Notes: generated from the sequence alone by a model not told the origin. 62,846 bases of DNA from Candidatus Poribacteria bacterium (GCA_028824125.1 JAPPES010000157.1:26637-89482), one strand, 5' to 3'. Shown: positions 1-8,480, numbered from the stretch's first letter. Translations and numbers: made by a program.

Positions 1-120
1 TTAAAAAATAAATTGGGTAATTTGGCGAGGTTAGGAAACCTCGCCAGCAGCAGGTGTACATCTCCGCTGGCGAGGTTTCCTAACCTCGCCAAAATACTCA
101 ATTTATTTTTTAATCTTCAT
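1..120. repeat. Long palindromic intergenic repeat (family B), cut by the contig edge
   Basis: Two arms (about 1-48 and 66-113) are almost perfect reverse complements. Each carries the core GGCGAGGTTAGGAAACC and its complement, and the outer arms are AT-rich (TTAAAAAATAAATT against AATTTATTTTTTAA). A second copy lies at 27993-28119 and starts with ATGAAGATTAAAAAA, whose complement is present here at about 106-120. The left end of this copy therefore lies just outside the contig. It is probably a non-coding MITE or REP-like element, and assembly most likely broke here because of the repeat. Confidence 0.85.
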
Positions 121-180
121 GAAGTTTGTGGTACATAGGTGGCAACTTAGGTTATATCAAAAGAAGAAATATTCGCCGTG

Positions 181-1299
181 CTATTCGGGAAGTTCTGTAT
201 TTTGGATTTGATCGGGTTGATTGGATATACCAACTTTCGCTTTTAAATTCTCAAAAAATGCGACTAATTTTTGTTTAAGTTGCTGGCGGGAGCTAAGTGT
301 TGGCTCAGGGGGTAAGAAAACAGTGCCGCTTTCACGCTGCATCCATCCTTTAATACTACCATCAAATTGGACAAGAAACCAGCTACTTTCAAGATCAATG
401 TAAACCTTCAACCGTCCATCCTCATTTCGGATGTTATATTTTTGTGATCCGTCGGTTATTCGCCAATTCACACCATCACTATCAGCAATTAGTTTAGCGT
501 TTCGCGACAACGGAATTTTCTGACTTACAAATCCTTCGCGCAAGTCTTTGGGAAATTTTCCTTCGGCTAAAGCGGTCATAGCAGATGAATCTATCTGAAA
601 CAGAAACGGTTGAATAGGATACTTAGATTGTTGAAATACATCCAATTTTTTGTTTTTGGTGTCATTCCTGATTTCGTAAGTTTGTTGAGACATATTATCC
701 TTTACCAACCACTGTTTACCAACTTTTTCAATGGAGAATTCGACATCTGGCGAGAGTGTGATTCTGTTATTGTTAAATGCGTCCTGTAAATTAGGCAGAT
801 AAATGTCAAGCGCATTCTTGTTTTTTTGAACGCTAAAACCGGCTCCAGTACTATCCTTAAGAAGCCAATCTTTACCACTTATCAGGACTTTAATTGTAGG
901 TGACTTTGAACTGAAACGAATTTCTGTTCCTGAATCTATGAACATTTTTTGCCAATTAAATACCGTTTTTAATTCCTTATCCAATAGTTCAGCACTATAC
1001 AGAGCCCGTTGTCCCAGCGCCACACTAAATACCAATTTGCTCGAAAATTCGCCACTGTTTAAATTGCTCAGATATTGTTGGTCAATACTAAAGCGATAGA
1101 CATCTTTTGTATATGCGATCGGTTTTGAATTGACGGTAGGTCTACCGCGCAATGCTGTCCGCTTGTGTACTTGCAACTTCGGTGGATCAGGCTGTGCAAC
1201 AGGCGGTGCTTGTAGAATATAGAAACAGACCAAGAAACCGATGATTATGACAATAAATACAATTAAACTCAGGATTTTAAGAAATGATTTAATACTCAA
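181..1299 (-). CDS. Membrane-anchored protein with three internal repeats and a C-terminal SH3-like segment
   Basis: I do not recognise a named family. From the start chosen here the protein is 372 aa. A single strongly hydrophobic segment near residues 8-28 is followed by a proline-rich stretch (APPVAQPDPPKL), which suggests an N-terminal anchor with the rest outside the cytoplasm. A repeated module occurs three times: a Trp-x-[LVI]-x-Asp turn, then an aromatic-x-[IV] strand and a short Leu-x-[VI]-[YF] strand (cores DWLLKD, QWLVKD, NWRITD). Near the C-terminus WFLVQFDGSIKGWM resembles a bacterial SH3 strand pattern. I chose the TTG at 1299 because GGAGG lies 7 bases upstream. An in-frame TTG at 1332 would put that GGAGG inside the coding region and has no comparable ribosome site. 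It may bind cell wall or act as an envelope scaffold; this is inference only. Confidence 0.7.
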   Translation of the reverse strand: MSIKSFLKILSLIVFIVIIIGFLVCFYILQAPPVAQPDPPKLQVHKRTALRGRPTVNSKPIAYTKDVYRFSIDQQYLSNLNSGEFSSKLVFSVALGQRALYSAELLDKELKTVFNWQKMFIDSGTEIRFSSKSPTIKVLISGKDWLLKDSTGAGFSVQKNKNALDIYLPNLQDAFNNNRITLSPDVEFSIEKVGKQWLVKDNMSQQTYEIRNDTKNKKLDVFQQSKYPIQPFLFQIDSSAMTALAEGKFPKDLREGFVSQKIPLSRNAKLIADSDGVNWRITDGSQKYNIRNEDGRLKVYIDLESSWFLVQFDGSIKGWMQRESGTVFLPPEPTLSSRQQLKQKLVAFFENLKAKVGISNQPDQIQNTELPE

Positions 1300-1369
1300 T
1301 GTGTAACCTCCACCTAATTTAGAATGATACAACTATTTTTAATTTTAAACTGATATTAACAGAATTTAG

Positions 1370-1398
1370 TTGACATAAAGTTGTCTTCTGCACACAAT
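1370..1398 (+). promoter_or_regulatory. Possible sigma70-type promoter for the aminotransferase gene
   Basis: TTGACA at 1370-1375 is followed after 17 bases by CACAAT at 1393-1398, which matches the -10 consensus at 4 of 6 positions. It lies about 70 bases upstream of the ATG at 1468, in the gap between divergent genes. The -35 is perfect and the -10 is weak, so this is tentative. Confidence 0.3.
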
Positions 1399-1467
1399 AT
1401 GTGTCGTTAACTTATACTTTCTCATTGAATCATCCTGTTACACATAGTGTACACATATTAGAAAAAT

Positions 1468-2763
1468 ATGCAAGATTTAAATCCATTAGCAATTGAATTA
1501 AATGAACAGATTCGCGACGTTGCTCCAGAAGTTTACGCGCTACTCTCTGAATTAGGAAAACGTATTTATCTTCCAAAAGGCATCTTAAGCCAAAGTGCAG
1601 AAGCAAATGTAAAAGCGAATCGTTTCAATGCAACACGTGCAGTCGCATTGAAAGATAATAAGATAATGCACTTAGACGTTTCCCGCCAATTAGTTCCGGA
1701 ACTCTCTCCTGAAAGTATTTTCGGTTATGCGCCGATACTTGGAAATACAGAATTACGGCAGGTGTGGAAAACTCACCTGCAAAAAGAAAATCCATTACTT
1801 ACCGAAGCAACGTTTAACCTCCCTATTGTGACAAGCGGTATGACGCACGGCTTCAGTCTACTCGCGGATCTCTTTGTTAGTAAGGGTGATACACTCATTC
1901 TGCCAGACAAAATTTGGGGCAATTATCGACTCATCTTTCAAACGAAGGCGAGAGCAGATGTTCAAACCTATCCATTCTTTAATGCTGATAAGCGTTTTGA
2001 CATCATCGGATTTCGTAAGACACTCTCTAAGATTTCTGCCGATAAGTTGTTGATTCTGCTAAATTTTCCGCACAATCCAACCGGATACGCTGTTAGCCGT
2101 GCCGAAGCACAGCAGATAATGGACGCAATTGTAGCATGCGCTAACACCGGACGTAGTATCTTCGTGATGGTTGACGATGCTTACACAGGTTTTTGGTATG
2201 ATACAGAGGTAATGCAAGAATCTATTTTCGGTATGTTAGTAGGATGCCATCCAAACGTGATTCCAGTAAAAATTGATGGTGCAACCAAAGAAGAATACGC
2301 GTGGGGTTTGCGCGTTGGCTTTTTAACTTTCGCGCTGCCAGATAAGACGATGCAAGCGATTGAAGCAAAGTTAAGCGGACTCATCAGATCAGATACTTCA
2401 GGTGCAGCACAGCTTTCCCAAACGCTTATTCTTGAAGCGATAAAAGCACAAGGCTATACCGAACAGAAACAACGCAATTATGAGATACTTAAGGCACGAG
2501 CATTAAAGGTGAAACAGGTTACCACTGATGCACGGTATGCAAATCTTTGGGAAGTCTACCCAAGTCACGCTGGTTATTTTATATGTCTATCTCTCAAATC
2601 GGGGAATGCAGAAAAGGTGCGCCAGACGCTTCTCAATGAACATGGGATTGGCACAATCGCGCTGAGCAAAACCGAATTGCGCGTGGCGTATTCATGTCTT
2701 GAGGAATCCGAAATTGAGAATGTTTTCAGTACAATCGCGCAGGTTATTCAGTCAGAAAAATAG
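1468..2763 (+). CDS. PLP-dependent class I/II aminotransferase
   Basis: The fold-type I aminotransferase signature is clear. NFPHNPTGY near residues 199-207 is the cofactor and substrate loop. VMVDDAYTGF near 233-242 holds the Asp that pairs with the pyridine nitrogen. The Lys in IDGATKEEYAWGLRVGF, about residue 274, is the likely Schiff-base lysine, with a nearby Arg for the phosphate or carboxylate. At 431 aa it has normal family length. It should move an amino group between an amino acid and a 2-oxoacid in the cytoplasm, but the substrate cannot be read from sequence. The gene stands alone, divergent from its left neighbour and convergent with the secreted protein at 2837. Confidence 0.88.
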   Translation: MQDLNPLAIELNEQIRDVAPEVYALLSELGKRIYLPKGILSQSAEANVKANRFNATRAVALKDNKIMHLDVSRQLVPELSPESIFGYAPILGNTELRQVWKTHLQKENPLLTEATFNLPIVTSGMTHGFSLLADLFVSKGDTLILPDKIWGNYRLIFQTKARADVQTYPFFNADKRFDIIGFRKTLSKISADKLLILLNFPHNPTGYAVSRAEAQQIMDAIVACANTGRSIFVMVDDAYTGFWYDTEVMQESIFGMLVGCHPNVIPVKIDGATKEEYAWGLRVGFLTFALPDKTMQAIEAKLSGLIRSDTSGAAQLSQTLILEAIKAQGYTEQKQRNYEILKARALKVKQVTTDARYANLWEVYPSHAGYFICLSLKSGNAEKVRQTLLNEHGIGTIALSKTELRVAYSCLEESEIENVFSTIAQVIQSEK

Positions 2764-2794
2764 ATGTAACAAATGTTGGTCGTGAAATTATTGT

Positions 2795-2828
2795 GTTTAG
2801 GGAACAGCACAAACACCGTTCCCTAAAC
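2795..2828. terminator. Bidirectional hairpin between convergent genes
   Basis: An 11-bp perfect stem (GTTTAGGGAAC and GTTCCCTAAAC) surrounds a 12-base loop, directly after the aminotransferase stop and before the stop of the minus-strand gene ending at 2837. There is AT-rich sequence on the right side but no strong T-run. The position suits a shared terminator. Confidence 0.55.
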
Positions 2829-2836
2829 ATAAAAAT

Positions 2837-3439
2837 TTACCGTGCAGCCTTTAAAGCACCCCACGTAGTTGTAATTTTTCCATCAGGTTCAACGGGAGTT
2901 GATAGATCTCCAACGATTTTTCGGAAATATACGTCATCTTCTCCATCATTAGGACCAGCCCAAACCCAATATGCAGTTGAATCAGGGTCTTTGAGGATAT
3001 TGCGCATATTACCTGCCCCGCCTGCCCATATACCACTACCGAATTGGTCAAGTTGAGTTGCATTCTCCCAATCACTGTCGTCAAAATCAATTTTTTCCCA
3101 ACCGTCATTACGTTCTGCAAGGAGTGGGCCTGCGTCAGTTTTCCAAGTATCATTTGAGGGGATATAAGTGCCATCATCAAGGATGACATCAAACAATGCC
3201 CCGCCACGTCCGGTAGCACCTGGTTCCGCATCATGAACATAAACCCCAATAATTGCATGCCCGTCGGGCATATCAAATTCTGTGACAGTTGCAACTTGCC
3301 AATTATCACCTTCGGCTACTTTTTCACCATTAATGAAGCCGACCCAAGAATTGTCTCCATTAATGCGAAGTTTTGCTGCCCATAGGCTTGAAACCGTGAG
3401 GCATAAGACCAAAATTGCTAAAACAAAAAATCTTTTCAT
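2837..3439 (-). CDS. Secreted galactose-binding-like beta protein, tandem paralogue A
   Basis: The first ~21 residues form a signal peptide (MKRFFVLAILVLCLTVSSLW then AA). The mature part has features of a jelly-roll carbohydrate-binding fold: INGDNSWVGFINGEKV, a GWEKIDFDDSDWENA motif of the kind found in N-terminal sugar-binding domains of glycosidases, and YWVWAGPNDGEDDVYFRK near the end. No catalytic motif is visible. The protein ends in DGKITTTWGALKAAR, a tail shared in form with the proteins at 3516 and 6251. AAGGAG lies 6 bases before the ATG. The neighbour at 3516-4151 is a clear paralogue in the same direction, so the pair is a tandem duplication. The probable role is binding of extracellular carbohydrate or a surface ligand; the specific ligand is unknown. 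Confidence 0.75.
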   Translation of the reverse strand: MKRFFVLAILVLCLTVSSLWAAKLRINGDNSWVGFINGEKVAEGDNWQVATVTEFDMPDGHAIIGVYVHDAEPGATGRGGALFDVILDDGTYIPSNDTWKTDAGPLLAERNDGWEKIDFDDSDWENATQLDQFGSGIWAGGAGNMRNILKDPDSTAYWVWAGPNDGEDDVYFRKIVGDLSTPVEPDGKITTTWGALKAAR

Positions 3440-3515
3440 ATTATTCTCCTTTTAAGCGGCTGGAACCGCGATTATAGATTTTGCGGTAGGACAATTATAC
3501 CTACCGAAGAGAAAA

Positions 3516-4151
3516 CTACATAGTATTCCCTTTAATTTTTGCCCACGACGTGGCAAGTTTATCTTTGGGTTCAACGGGAAGTTCGCCAATGGTATAGCGG
3601 AAATAGATATCGTCTTCTCCGTCGTTGGGACCACACCAAACCCAATTTGCTGTACAATCAGGGTCTTTGAGGATATTGCGCATAGCAGCGGCACCGCCTC
3701 CCCAGATACCTCCCCCGAATTTATCCATAATTTCAAGTTCATCTTCCCATTCACTGTCGTCAAAATCTACTTTTTCCCAACCATCATTCCGTTGAGCAAT
3801 TGGTTTACCCGCTTCGCATCGCCAACCATCTTCACCTGTGCCGATGTATTCAGGTTCATCGTCAAGGATGATATCAGCCAGAAACCCGCCTCTGCCAGCA
3901 GCACCAGGTTCAGCATCGTGTACATAGATTGCAATCACAGCAAACCCTTTATCCAGTTCAAATTCATCAACAGTGGGTTGATTCCAATGAATGTGCGCAT
4001 TTACCCTTTCACCGTTGATAAAGATGGTCCAAGTATTATCACCACTAACACGCAATGTTCCTTTTTTGGGAGCAGCGTTCACGGCTTGTATTAAAGTTAT
4101 GCCGCCTAACAACAGTAAAAGTGTTACGCAGACGATGAATTGCTTTTTCAT
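3516..4151 (-). CDS. Secreted galactose-binding-like beta protein, tandem paralogue B
   Basis: This is a paralogue of the protein at 2837-3439 with the same order of motifs: signal peptide (LLLLLGGITLIQAVNA), SGDNTWTIFINGERV, HDAEPGAAGRGGF, NDGWEKVDFDDSEWED, NWVWCGPNDGEDDIYFRY, and a short tail DKLATSWAKIKGNTM. I chose the ATG at 4151 because GGAGG lies 5 bases upstream. An ATG four codons earlier overlaps that ribosome site. The two copies have diverged enough that the duplication is not recent. It presumably acts outside the cytoplasm as a ligand-binding module. A role in carbohydrate capture is inference from the fold-like motifs. Confidence 0.75.
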   Translation of the reverse strand: MKKQFIVCVTLLLLLGGITLIQAVNAAPKKGTLRVSGDNTWTIFINGERVNAHIHWNQPTVDEFELDKGFAVIAIYVHDAEPGAAGRGGFLADIILDDEPEYIGTGEDGWRCEAGKPIAQRNDGWEKVDFDDSEWEDELEIMDKFGGGIWGGGAAAMRNILKDPDCTANWVWCGPNDGEDDIYFRYTIGELPVEPKDKLATSWAKIKGNTM

Positions 4152-4300
4152 AAAAACCTCCATTTTTTATATATTTGTTATCGGACAAATTTAAATCTGT
4201 TCTGCCAAAAATATCAATTTTGAATATATTGATTTCAAATTCACTATAAAGCAACAAGTTGCAAATTGATAGAAAACCTCTGCTTGTTTACGCCGCAACC

Positions 4301-5077
4301 TCAAAATAAGGATGGAAAATGACGATGCGGATCCGCCGGTTCACGAAAGAGAACCTTTTGACGTTCTGTCAATTCTATATCCTCCGGCTGTGCTACGCGC
4401 CGGGATGTCCACGCCATGTGTGAGACACAATATTTATACAAAAGCGATCTCCGTTCATGTTTTCCATTCCATGCAGCAGTGCCATGTGTCAGCGCTTCAG
4501 AAAACAGAATCGCTGAGCCTGCGGGTGCGTTTGGGATAACAACACAAGGTGCATTTTCGGGTGCGGCAGCTATTTCATGTGGCAGCTTATAATTGCTCTT
4601 ATGACTGCCGGGAATACAACAGAATCCGCCATATTCGGGACCGGTATTTGCCAGATTCCATGTTACCACAACAAAACCGTTCGTAATTTCAGTATCTCGA
4701 AACGCATAATATTCCCCTGGTTTCGCATTTGAGGTAGGGGACGAAGCACCGTAGTCAGCATGCAATCCACCTCTTGGCATGCCTTCGCGCATATACATGC
4801 CATAGATGCGGTCAAGCCGAAAGCAATCGCCTAATCGGAAGCGGAGAATTTCCATTATCTTCGGATGGTCAAGCAAATGACAAAACGATTTACCCCACTG
4901 TAAAAAACCAGATCCGTCGGGTGCACTCCCAAATCTTTGAACTTTTCCCGGTGTGGGAAGTTCTTGCTCATCAATTCGTTGATTAAGTTCAGCAACCTCA
5001 TCAGAATCCAAGACATCTTCAATGACTAAGTAGCCTTGGACGTCGAAAAGGTACTGCAGTGTCTGTAGGTCGCTCAT
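4301..5077 (-). CDS. Phytanoyl-CoA dioxygenase (PhyH) family Fe(II)/2-oxoglutarate oxygenase
   Basis: The facial triad is visible: H106 and D108 in GGLHADYG, a distal His near 198 (EALTHGT), and an Arg at about 209-210 (HERRSLLYKY) for the 2-oxoglutarate carboxylate. The 258-aa length fits small PhyH enzymes. Members hydroxylate an unactivated carbon with O2 and 2-oxoglutarate. Bacterial members act on varied small molecules and natural products, so the substrate is unknown. GGAAGG precedes the ATG by 7 bases. A second family member of different sequence is at 20164. Such proteins are strongly expanded in Poribacteria, which supports the organism guess. Confidence 0.88.
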   Translation of the reverse strand: MSDLQTLQYLFDVQGYLVIEDVLDSDEVAELNQRIDEQELPTPGKVQRFGSAPDGSGFLQWGKSFCHLLDHPKIMEILRFRLGDCFRLDRIYGMYMREGMPRGGLHADYGASSPTSNAKPGEYYAFRDTEITNGFVVVTWNLANTGPEYGGFCCIPGSHKSNYKLPHEIAAAPENAPCVVIPNAPAGSAILFSEALTHGTAAWNGKHERRSLLYKYCVSHMAWTSRRVAQPEDIELTERQKVLFREPADPHRHFPSLF

Positions 5078-5131
5078 AAACGAACCTTCCTATAATTTAT
5101 AGAATTTGGTAATCCTACGTGTGAGAATTTG

Positions 5132-6073
5132 CTATTCAAAATCAGTAAGTGCTAACTGTCCGGCAAGGTCCACTATAAATTGAAATGCGACTCTACCGGA
5201 ACGTCCGCTGGATGATGCTTCCCATTCCAAAGCTGCGCGATGTAATTCCTCAATTGGCATAGAGATTCCATGTTTTTGAGCATAATGGGAAACAATTTTT
5301 AAATACGTCCGCTGCGAAATTCGGTAGAAAGCGAGCCGTAATCCAAAACGGTCGCTTAGTGAAACTTTTTCCTCTGTTGCCTCGCGTGGATAAAGTTCAT
5401 CTTCTTCATTCTGCGGGGACTGGTTTTCACACACCTGCCGAGGCATTAAATGCCGACGATTAGAGGTGGCATAGATAAGTATGTTGTCAGGACATTCAGA
5501 AATACCACCTTCCAACATTGCTTTCAATTCACGATATTCCGGTTCGTTTTCACTAAAAGCGAGGTCATCACAAAAAAGAAGATAACGTTCCGGACGTTCC
5601 CACAACAGTTCAGTAATTTCCTGTAAATGGATCAACCCCTCTTTGCTGATACTGATTAACCGAAGACCATCGTCAGCATAACGGTTCAACATCGCTTTAA
5701 CCAGAGAAGACTTTCCAGTCCCACGGTCACCCCATAGCAGTGCATGATTAGCCGGTAATCCTTGTAGGAATTGTCGTGTGTTTCTGTCCAATGCATTGCA
5801 CTGTGCGTCTATGCCAATTAAATCCGTGGTATCTACAAGGTGCGGATGTTTCACAGGCACAATCTGGCCTGTTCCGTTTTGTTGCCGCCACCGAAAGGCT
5901 ATATAATCATCAAATACCGCACTTTCTGACTGAACCGCAGGCATCTGCAACCGAGTTAATAAACTATCGGCTTTTTCAAGCAGTTGGATAAAAAGTTCTT
6001 CTTGCTTCTGCGTTTTTTCAGACATCATACAAAGTGCGCATAATACTACCATTTCTAATATATAATGTGTCAT
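5132..6073 (-). CDS. DUF815-type P-loop ATPase
   Basis: A Walker A motif GDRGTGKS is near residues 115-122 and a Walker B-like LLFCDD near 165-170. ATSNRRHLMP is a sensor-like segment, and the C-terminal part includes SLSDRFGLRLAFY, which matches the layout of DUF815 (AAA-like) ATPases. The substrate or partner of this family is not established. The start is uncertain: the ATG at 6073 gives a hydrophobic N-terminus, while ATG at 6025 (MSEKTQKQE) would give a more usual soluble start. Neither has a strong ribosome site. The palindrome at 6087-6118 sits just upstream. It is probably a cytoplasmic energy-dependent factor. Confidence 0.8.
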   Translation of the reverse strand: MTHYILEMVVLCALCMMSEKTQKQEELFIQLLEKADSLLTRLQMPAVQSESAVFDDYIAFRWRQQNGTGQIVPVKHPHLVDTTDLIGIDAQCNALDRNTRQFLQGLPANHALLWGDRGTGKSSLVKAMLNRYADDGLRLISISKEGLIHLQEITELLWERPERYLLFCDDLAFSENEPEYRELKAMLEGGISECPDNILIYATSNRRHLMPRQVCENQSPQNEEDELYPREATEEKVSLSDRFGLRLAFYRISQRTYLKIVSHYAQKHGISMPIEELHRAALEWEASSSGRSGRVAFQFIVDLAGQLALTDFE

Positions 6074-6086
6074 TTGCTGGGATTTC

Positions 6087-6118
6087 CTGTAGGAGTGACC
6101 TCCTGGTCGCTCCTACAG
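6087..6118. repeat. Short hairpin repeat (family C, CTGTAGGAG type)
   Basis: CTGTAGGAGTGACC and GGTCGCTCCTACAG form a 14-bp stem with one G-U-type mismatch around a 4-base loop. Related hairpins with the same CTGTAGGAGCGA start occur at 33102-33163 and 62744-62789. It lies in the 177-base gap between the ATPase gene start and the secreted CBM9-like gene; nothing else is seen there. Confidence 0.7.
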
Positions 6119-6250
6119 AAGAAAGGTCCCTTCAGCAAACAATAAATGTTGAATCTCTTAATGAAATAATATTTATTAGAATTGGTATACTTTTACAAAT
6201 ATCTACGGATACATAGTTTACTATTATTGAAAGAGAATGTCAAACCAATT

Positions 6251-7054
6251 TTATTGTCCGAATCTTTTCAATTGTCCCCACGTAACAGCTAATTTGCCAG
6301 TTGAATTAACAGCGAGAGGTCCCTCAAATTTTAATGTGCCAAGATTTGCTGAATCGTCTGGATTCAAACCGTGCCAATCCATAAACACAAGATCGCCTTT
6401 CTTTTCAAGGTCATCAGTACCTTCCTCATATCCAGGTGTAAATCCGACTTCAGTTCCTTGTTCTATTTTCACTTTTGTTAGCCATGCAAACGGCATTGCC
6501 ACTTCGTAAATCATACCGCCCTTTCCTAATTCGGGGGTTGGGACAATGGCAATATCAGAGTTCGGTAGATTTGCATTTTTCTGCGCACTGAAGTCAGTAA
6601 CACGGGCTTTATTGTTAATAAGCGCAAAATTCGGTTTACATGCAGGTTGCCCAGCTCCCACCTTCTCCCAATCGATGTACAAGAAAATCGTATCGCCTCT
6701 CCATGGCTCAGCAGGATTCGCCGCTGGGGTAAAAGCATCATCTCGTACTGCTGCGGCGAAATAGAAATTCTTTTCATCATACATTGTTGCCCAGGTCATG
6801 GTGAGGTCGTCTTTCCCTTGCCATACACCTTTACCCCGAAGTAGTTCCTTTTCTGAGTCGAAGGTGACCCAGACAGCGTATCTCCAATCGTCAAGTTTTC
6901 CATCAATCTTCGGTGTACTCGGTGGGACACCAGCGATTGATTCTCCATATTTCAGTCCAAATGCGTCACTATTTTGCTTTGGAAGGAAATCGCCCCTTGC
7001 TGAAAAGACAAAAAGAGCGCACAAGAGAATAGATAGAATTATTAGTTTTTTCAT
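6251..7054 (-). CDS. Secreted CBM9-like carbohydrate-binding protein
   Basis: A signal peptide (MKKLIILSILLCALFVFSAR) leads a 267-aa protein. PKIDGKLDDWRYAVW, then a run of strands with MYDEKNFYFAAAVRDD, FLYIDWEK, YEVAMPFAWL and VGFTPGYEEG, match the CBM9 or DOMON-like beta-sandwich seen in xylanase-associated modules. No catalytic domain is fused. It ends in STGKLAVTWGQLKRFGQ, like the tails of the two secreted paralogues at 2837 and 3516. The ATG at 7054 has GAGG 8 bases upstream; a GTG three codons earlier overlaps that site. Its likely role is extracellular sugar or polysaccharide binding. Confidence 0.8.
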   Translation of the reverse strand: MKKLIILSILLCALFVFSARGDFLPKQNSDAFGLKYGESIAGVPPSTPKIDGKLDDWRYAVWVTFDSEKELLRGKGVWQGKDDLTMTWATMYDEKNFYFAAAVRDDAFTPAANPAEPWRGDTIFLYIDWEKVGAGQPACKPNFALINNKARVTDFSAQKNANLPNSDIAIVPTPELGKGGMIYEVAMPFAWLTKVKIEQGTEVGFTPGYEEGTDDLEKKGDLVFMDWHGLNPDDSANLGTLKFEGPLAVNSTGKLAVTWGQLKRFGQ

Positions 7055-7077
7055 TTGATTCACCTCGCTAATACGAA

Positions 7078-7480
7078 CTATAAGTCAGATTCGTTAATTT
7101 TATTGTAGATATCAGTTCCCATACCAACCAATTTCTCTCGGATTTCATCCCAATCATCACGGTCGTTTTTTCCTTTGTTTAAGACAGGAAATTGTACTCT
7201 TATCTGCTTCGGAGAATCGTTATAGTCATAGGAATAGTCAGATTCCGGAAATAACTCCATTACACTGTCTCTACGTTCCAAAGGATTTTCTCCCTGGAAG
7301 TACATCTGAACATAACATCGCTGGTTGGTAACAAAAAGGTAGGTACTAATATTGCGAATACTTTTCGATATCCAACCATCATTACTAAGGGGGACGGGTT
7401 TTCCAGCAAATAGCCCACCAAATTTACCTTCACGGATCGGTGCCCAGAATTCGCTATACCCAACTTCAGGGTGCTTTTCA
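7078..7480. repeat. Duplicated segment 1 (copy with HEPN gene): shared C-terminal coding region
   Basis: This stretch encodes the DUF4268-like domain and is alignable with 8700-9095. Parts are near identical in DNA, for example GTTCCCATACCAACCAATTT in both copies. With the pair 8220-8590 and 9764-10130 it shows that a block was duplicated while the N-terminal coding parts in between were exchanged. Confidence 0.75.
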
Positions 7481-8007
7481 GTTTGAATATCTATTGCCGG
7501 TCGCGTCGCCCCACCACTCTCACCAGACGGAACTGTTCTATTTTCAGTAACATCATTGTTAGGTGGTAGTTTTGGTTTATCATCTGTCGGTGTAACAGTG
7601 CTGGTGCCCAACTCGGCACTAATGGCTTCAACTTCCCGCTTCTGTTCAGGGGCATTGATTTGTCCCAGTATATCCGCAATCTCATGGAGTCTTCTAATGG
7701 CGTACTCCGAAGAAAGATCCTTTGCCCCAAGGTGTGCGCCCCTGTTTCGTGCCTCTCTTATAATACCTACAGCACTCCTCACATCTCGATGAGGATCAAA
7801 AAGTTGCTCAAAGGCCACGTGCCAATGTCTTCTGAATAAATGTGGAAAATCGTTTATATCAATATCTGTTTCATTCTGAATATTTTCTTCCGCAAGTAAA
7901 CCAGACACTGCCTTCATGCTTTTAAAAACAAAAGAACGCATGGCATCGCGATAGATGTTGAGTGCTTTATTAAGCGCTTCTTGGTTGGGCCATTTTGACA
8001 AATTCAC
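7078..8007 (-). CDS. HEPN-like N-terminus fused to a DUF4268-like C-terminal domain
   Basis: The first ~130 residues resemble the Swt1-type HEPN fold: ALNIYRDAMRSFVFKSMK at the start, FPHLFRRHWHVAFEQLF, then REARNRGAHLG. RNRGAH fits the Rx4-6H catalytic signature of HEPN ribonucleases. A Pro/Thr-rich linker follows. The last ~125 residues start at VGYSEFWAPIREGK and end with DDWDEIREKLVGMGTDIYNK, a domain I relate to DUF4268 of restriction-like proteins. The same C-terminal domain closes the protein at 8700-9686, where the N-terminus is unrelated. The GTG at 8007 is chosen because GGAG lies 9 bases upstream; an in-frame TTG at 8064 has no such site. It lies downstream of two antitoxin-like genes and could be a toxin or defence effector. 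Confidence 0.75.
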   Translation of the reverse strand: MNLSKWPNQEALNKALNIYRDAMRSFVFKSMKAVSGLLAEENIQNETDIDINDFPHLFRRHWHVAFEQLFDPHRDVRSAVGIIREARNRGAHLGAKDLSSEYAIRRLHEIADILGQINAPEQKREVEAISAELGTSTVTPTDDKPKLPPNNDVTENRTVPSGESGGATRPAIDIQTEKHPEVGYSEFWAPIREGKFGGLFAGKPVPLSNDGWISKSIRNISTYLFVTNQRCYVQMYFQGENPLERRDSVMELFPESDYSYDYNDSPKQIRVQFPVLNKGKNDRDDWDEIREKLVGMGTDIYNKINESDL

Positions 8008-8219
8008 GTGTTGATACTCCCTTCCATTTGGATATTCGAGGGTGTTAACCAAATAATGATGCAAAAGTCCACAGTCCCTCTAAACTGTGATGAACCAGAA
8101 CCAATGTTCTAAATGATAACATATTTGACAAAAGGTGTTAATGTCCTTTTGACGATTTTTTTATACCACTCCTATTGGCTGTAAGCAAGTTTGAATCTGG
8201 GAAAATTGCTAAGATTATA

Positions 8220-8480
8220 TCACCGCGTTTGTAACTTGGCTTTCTCCTCATCATAGTTGTCATAGACACTCATTTCAGGACTTTCCCAGTCCTCAGCAAA
8301 GCTTGCCAAGCGCGCACGTAAATTTGCCGCTTGTGCTTCGTCAATGCCCCGTTCTCGCAAATCTATAGAACCGGATAAAAGAAAAGTTACAATGACACGT
8401 GTACCTTCACACACATCACTGGGCGTTTCCGAAAGTTCAATTTTCCCGTTGTGATATACGCCTTCAATAGTTGTAGACAT
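8220..8480 (-). CDS. AF2212/DUF104-like small antitoxin-type protein, copy 1
   Basis: This 86-aa acidic protein starts TTIEGVYHNGKIELSE and continues DVCEGTRVIVTFL, the pattern of AF2212/DUF104-like antitoxins (a short beta unit, then an EG-x-R-V-x-V strand). The C-terminal half is helical (DEAQAANLRARL) and ends in an acidic tail. Six of 86 residues differ from the copy at 9764-10024, by my count. GGAGGGATAACC directly precedes the ATG, a strong ribosome site that the other copy lacks. It begins 2 bases after the upstream small gene stops, so the two are translationally linked. It may neutralise a neighbouring toxin; this is inference. Confidence 0.7.
   Translation of the reverse strand: MSTTIEGVYHNGKIELSETPSDVCEGTRVIVTFLLSGSIDLRERGIDEAQAANLRARLASFAEDWESPEMSVYDNYDEEKAKLQTR

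Noticed and set aside
2851..3309. 152-aa ORF on the same strand in another frame of the secreted protein gene
   Set aside because: It is a shadow frame of a gene with clear signal peptide and paralogue.
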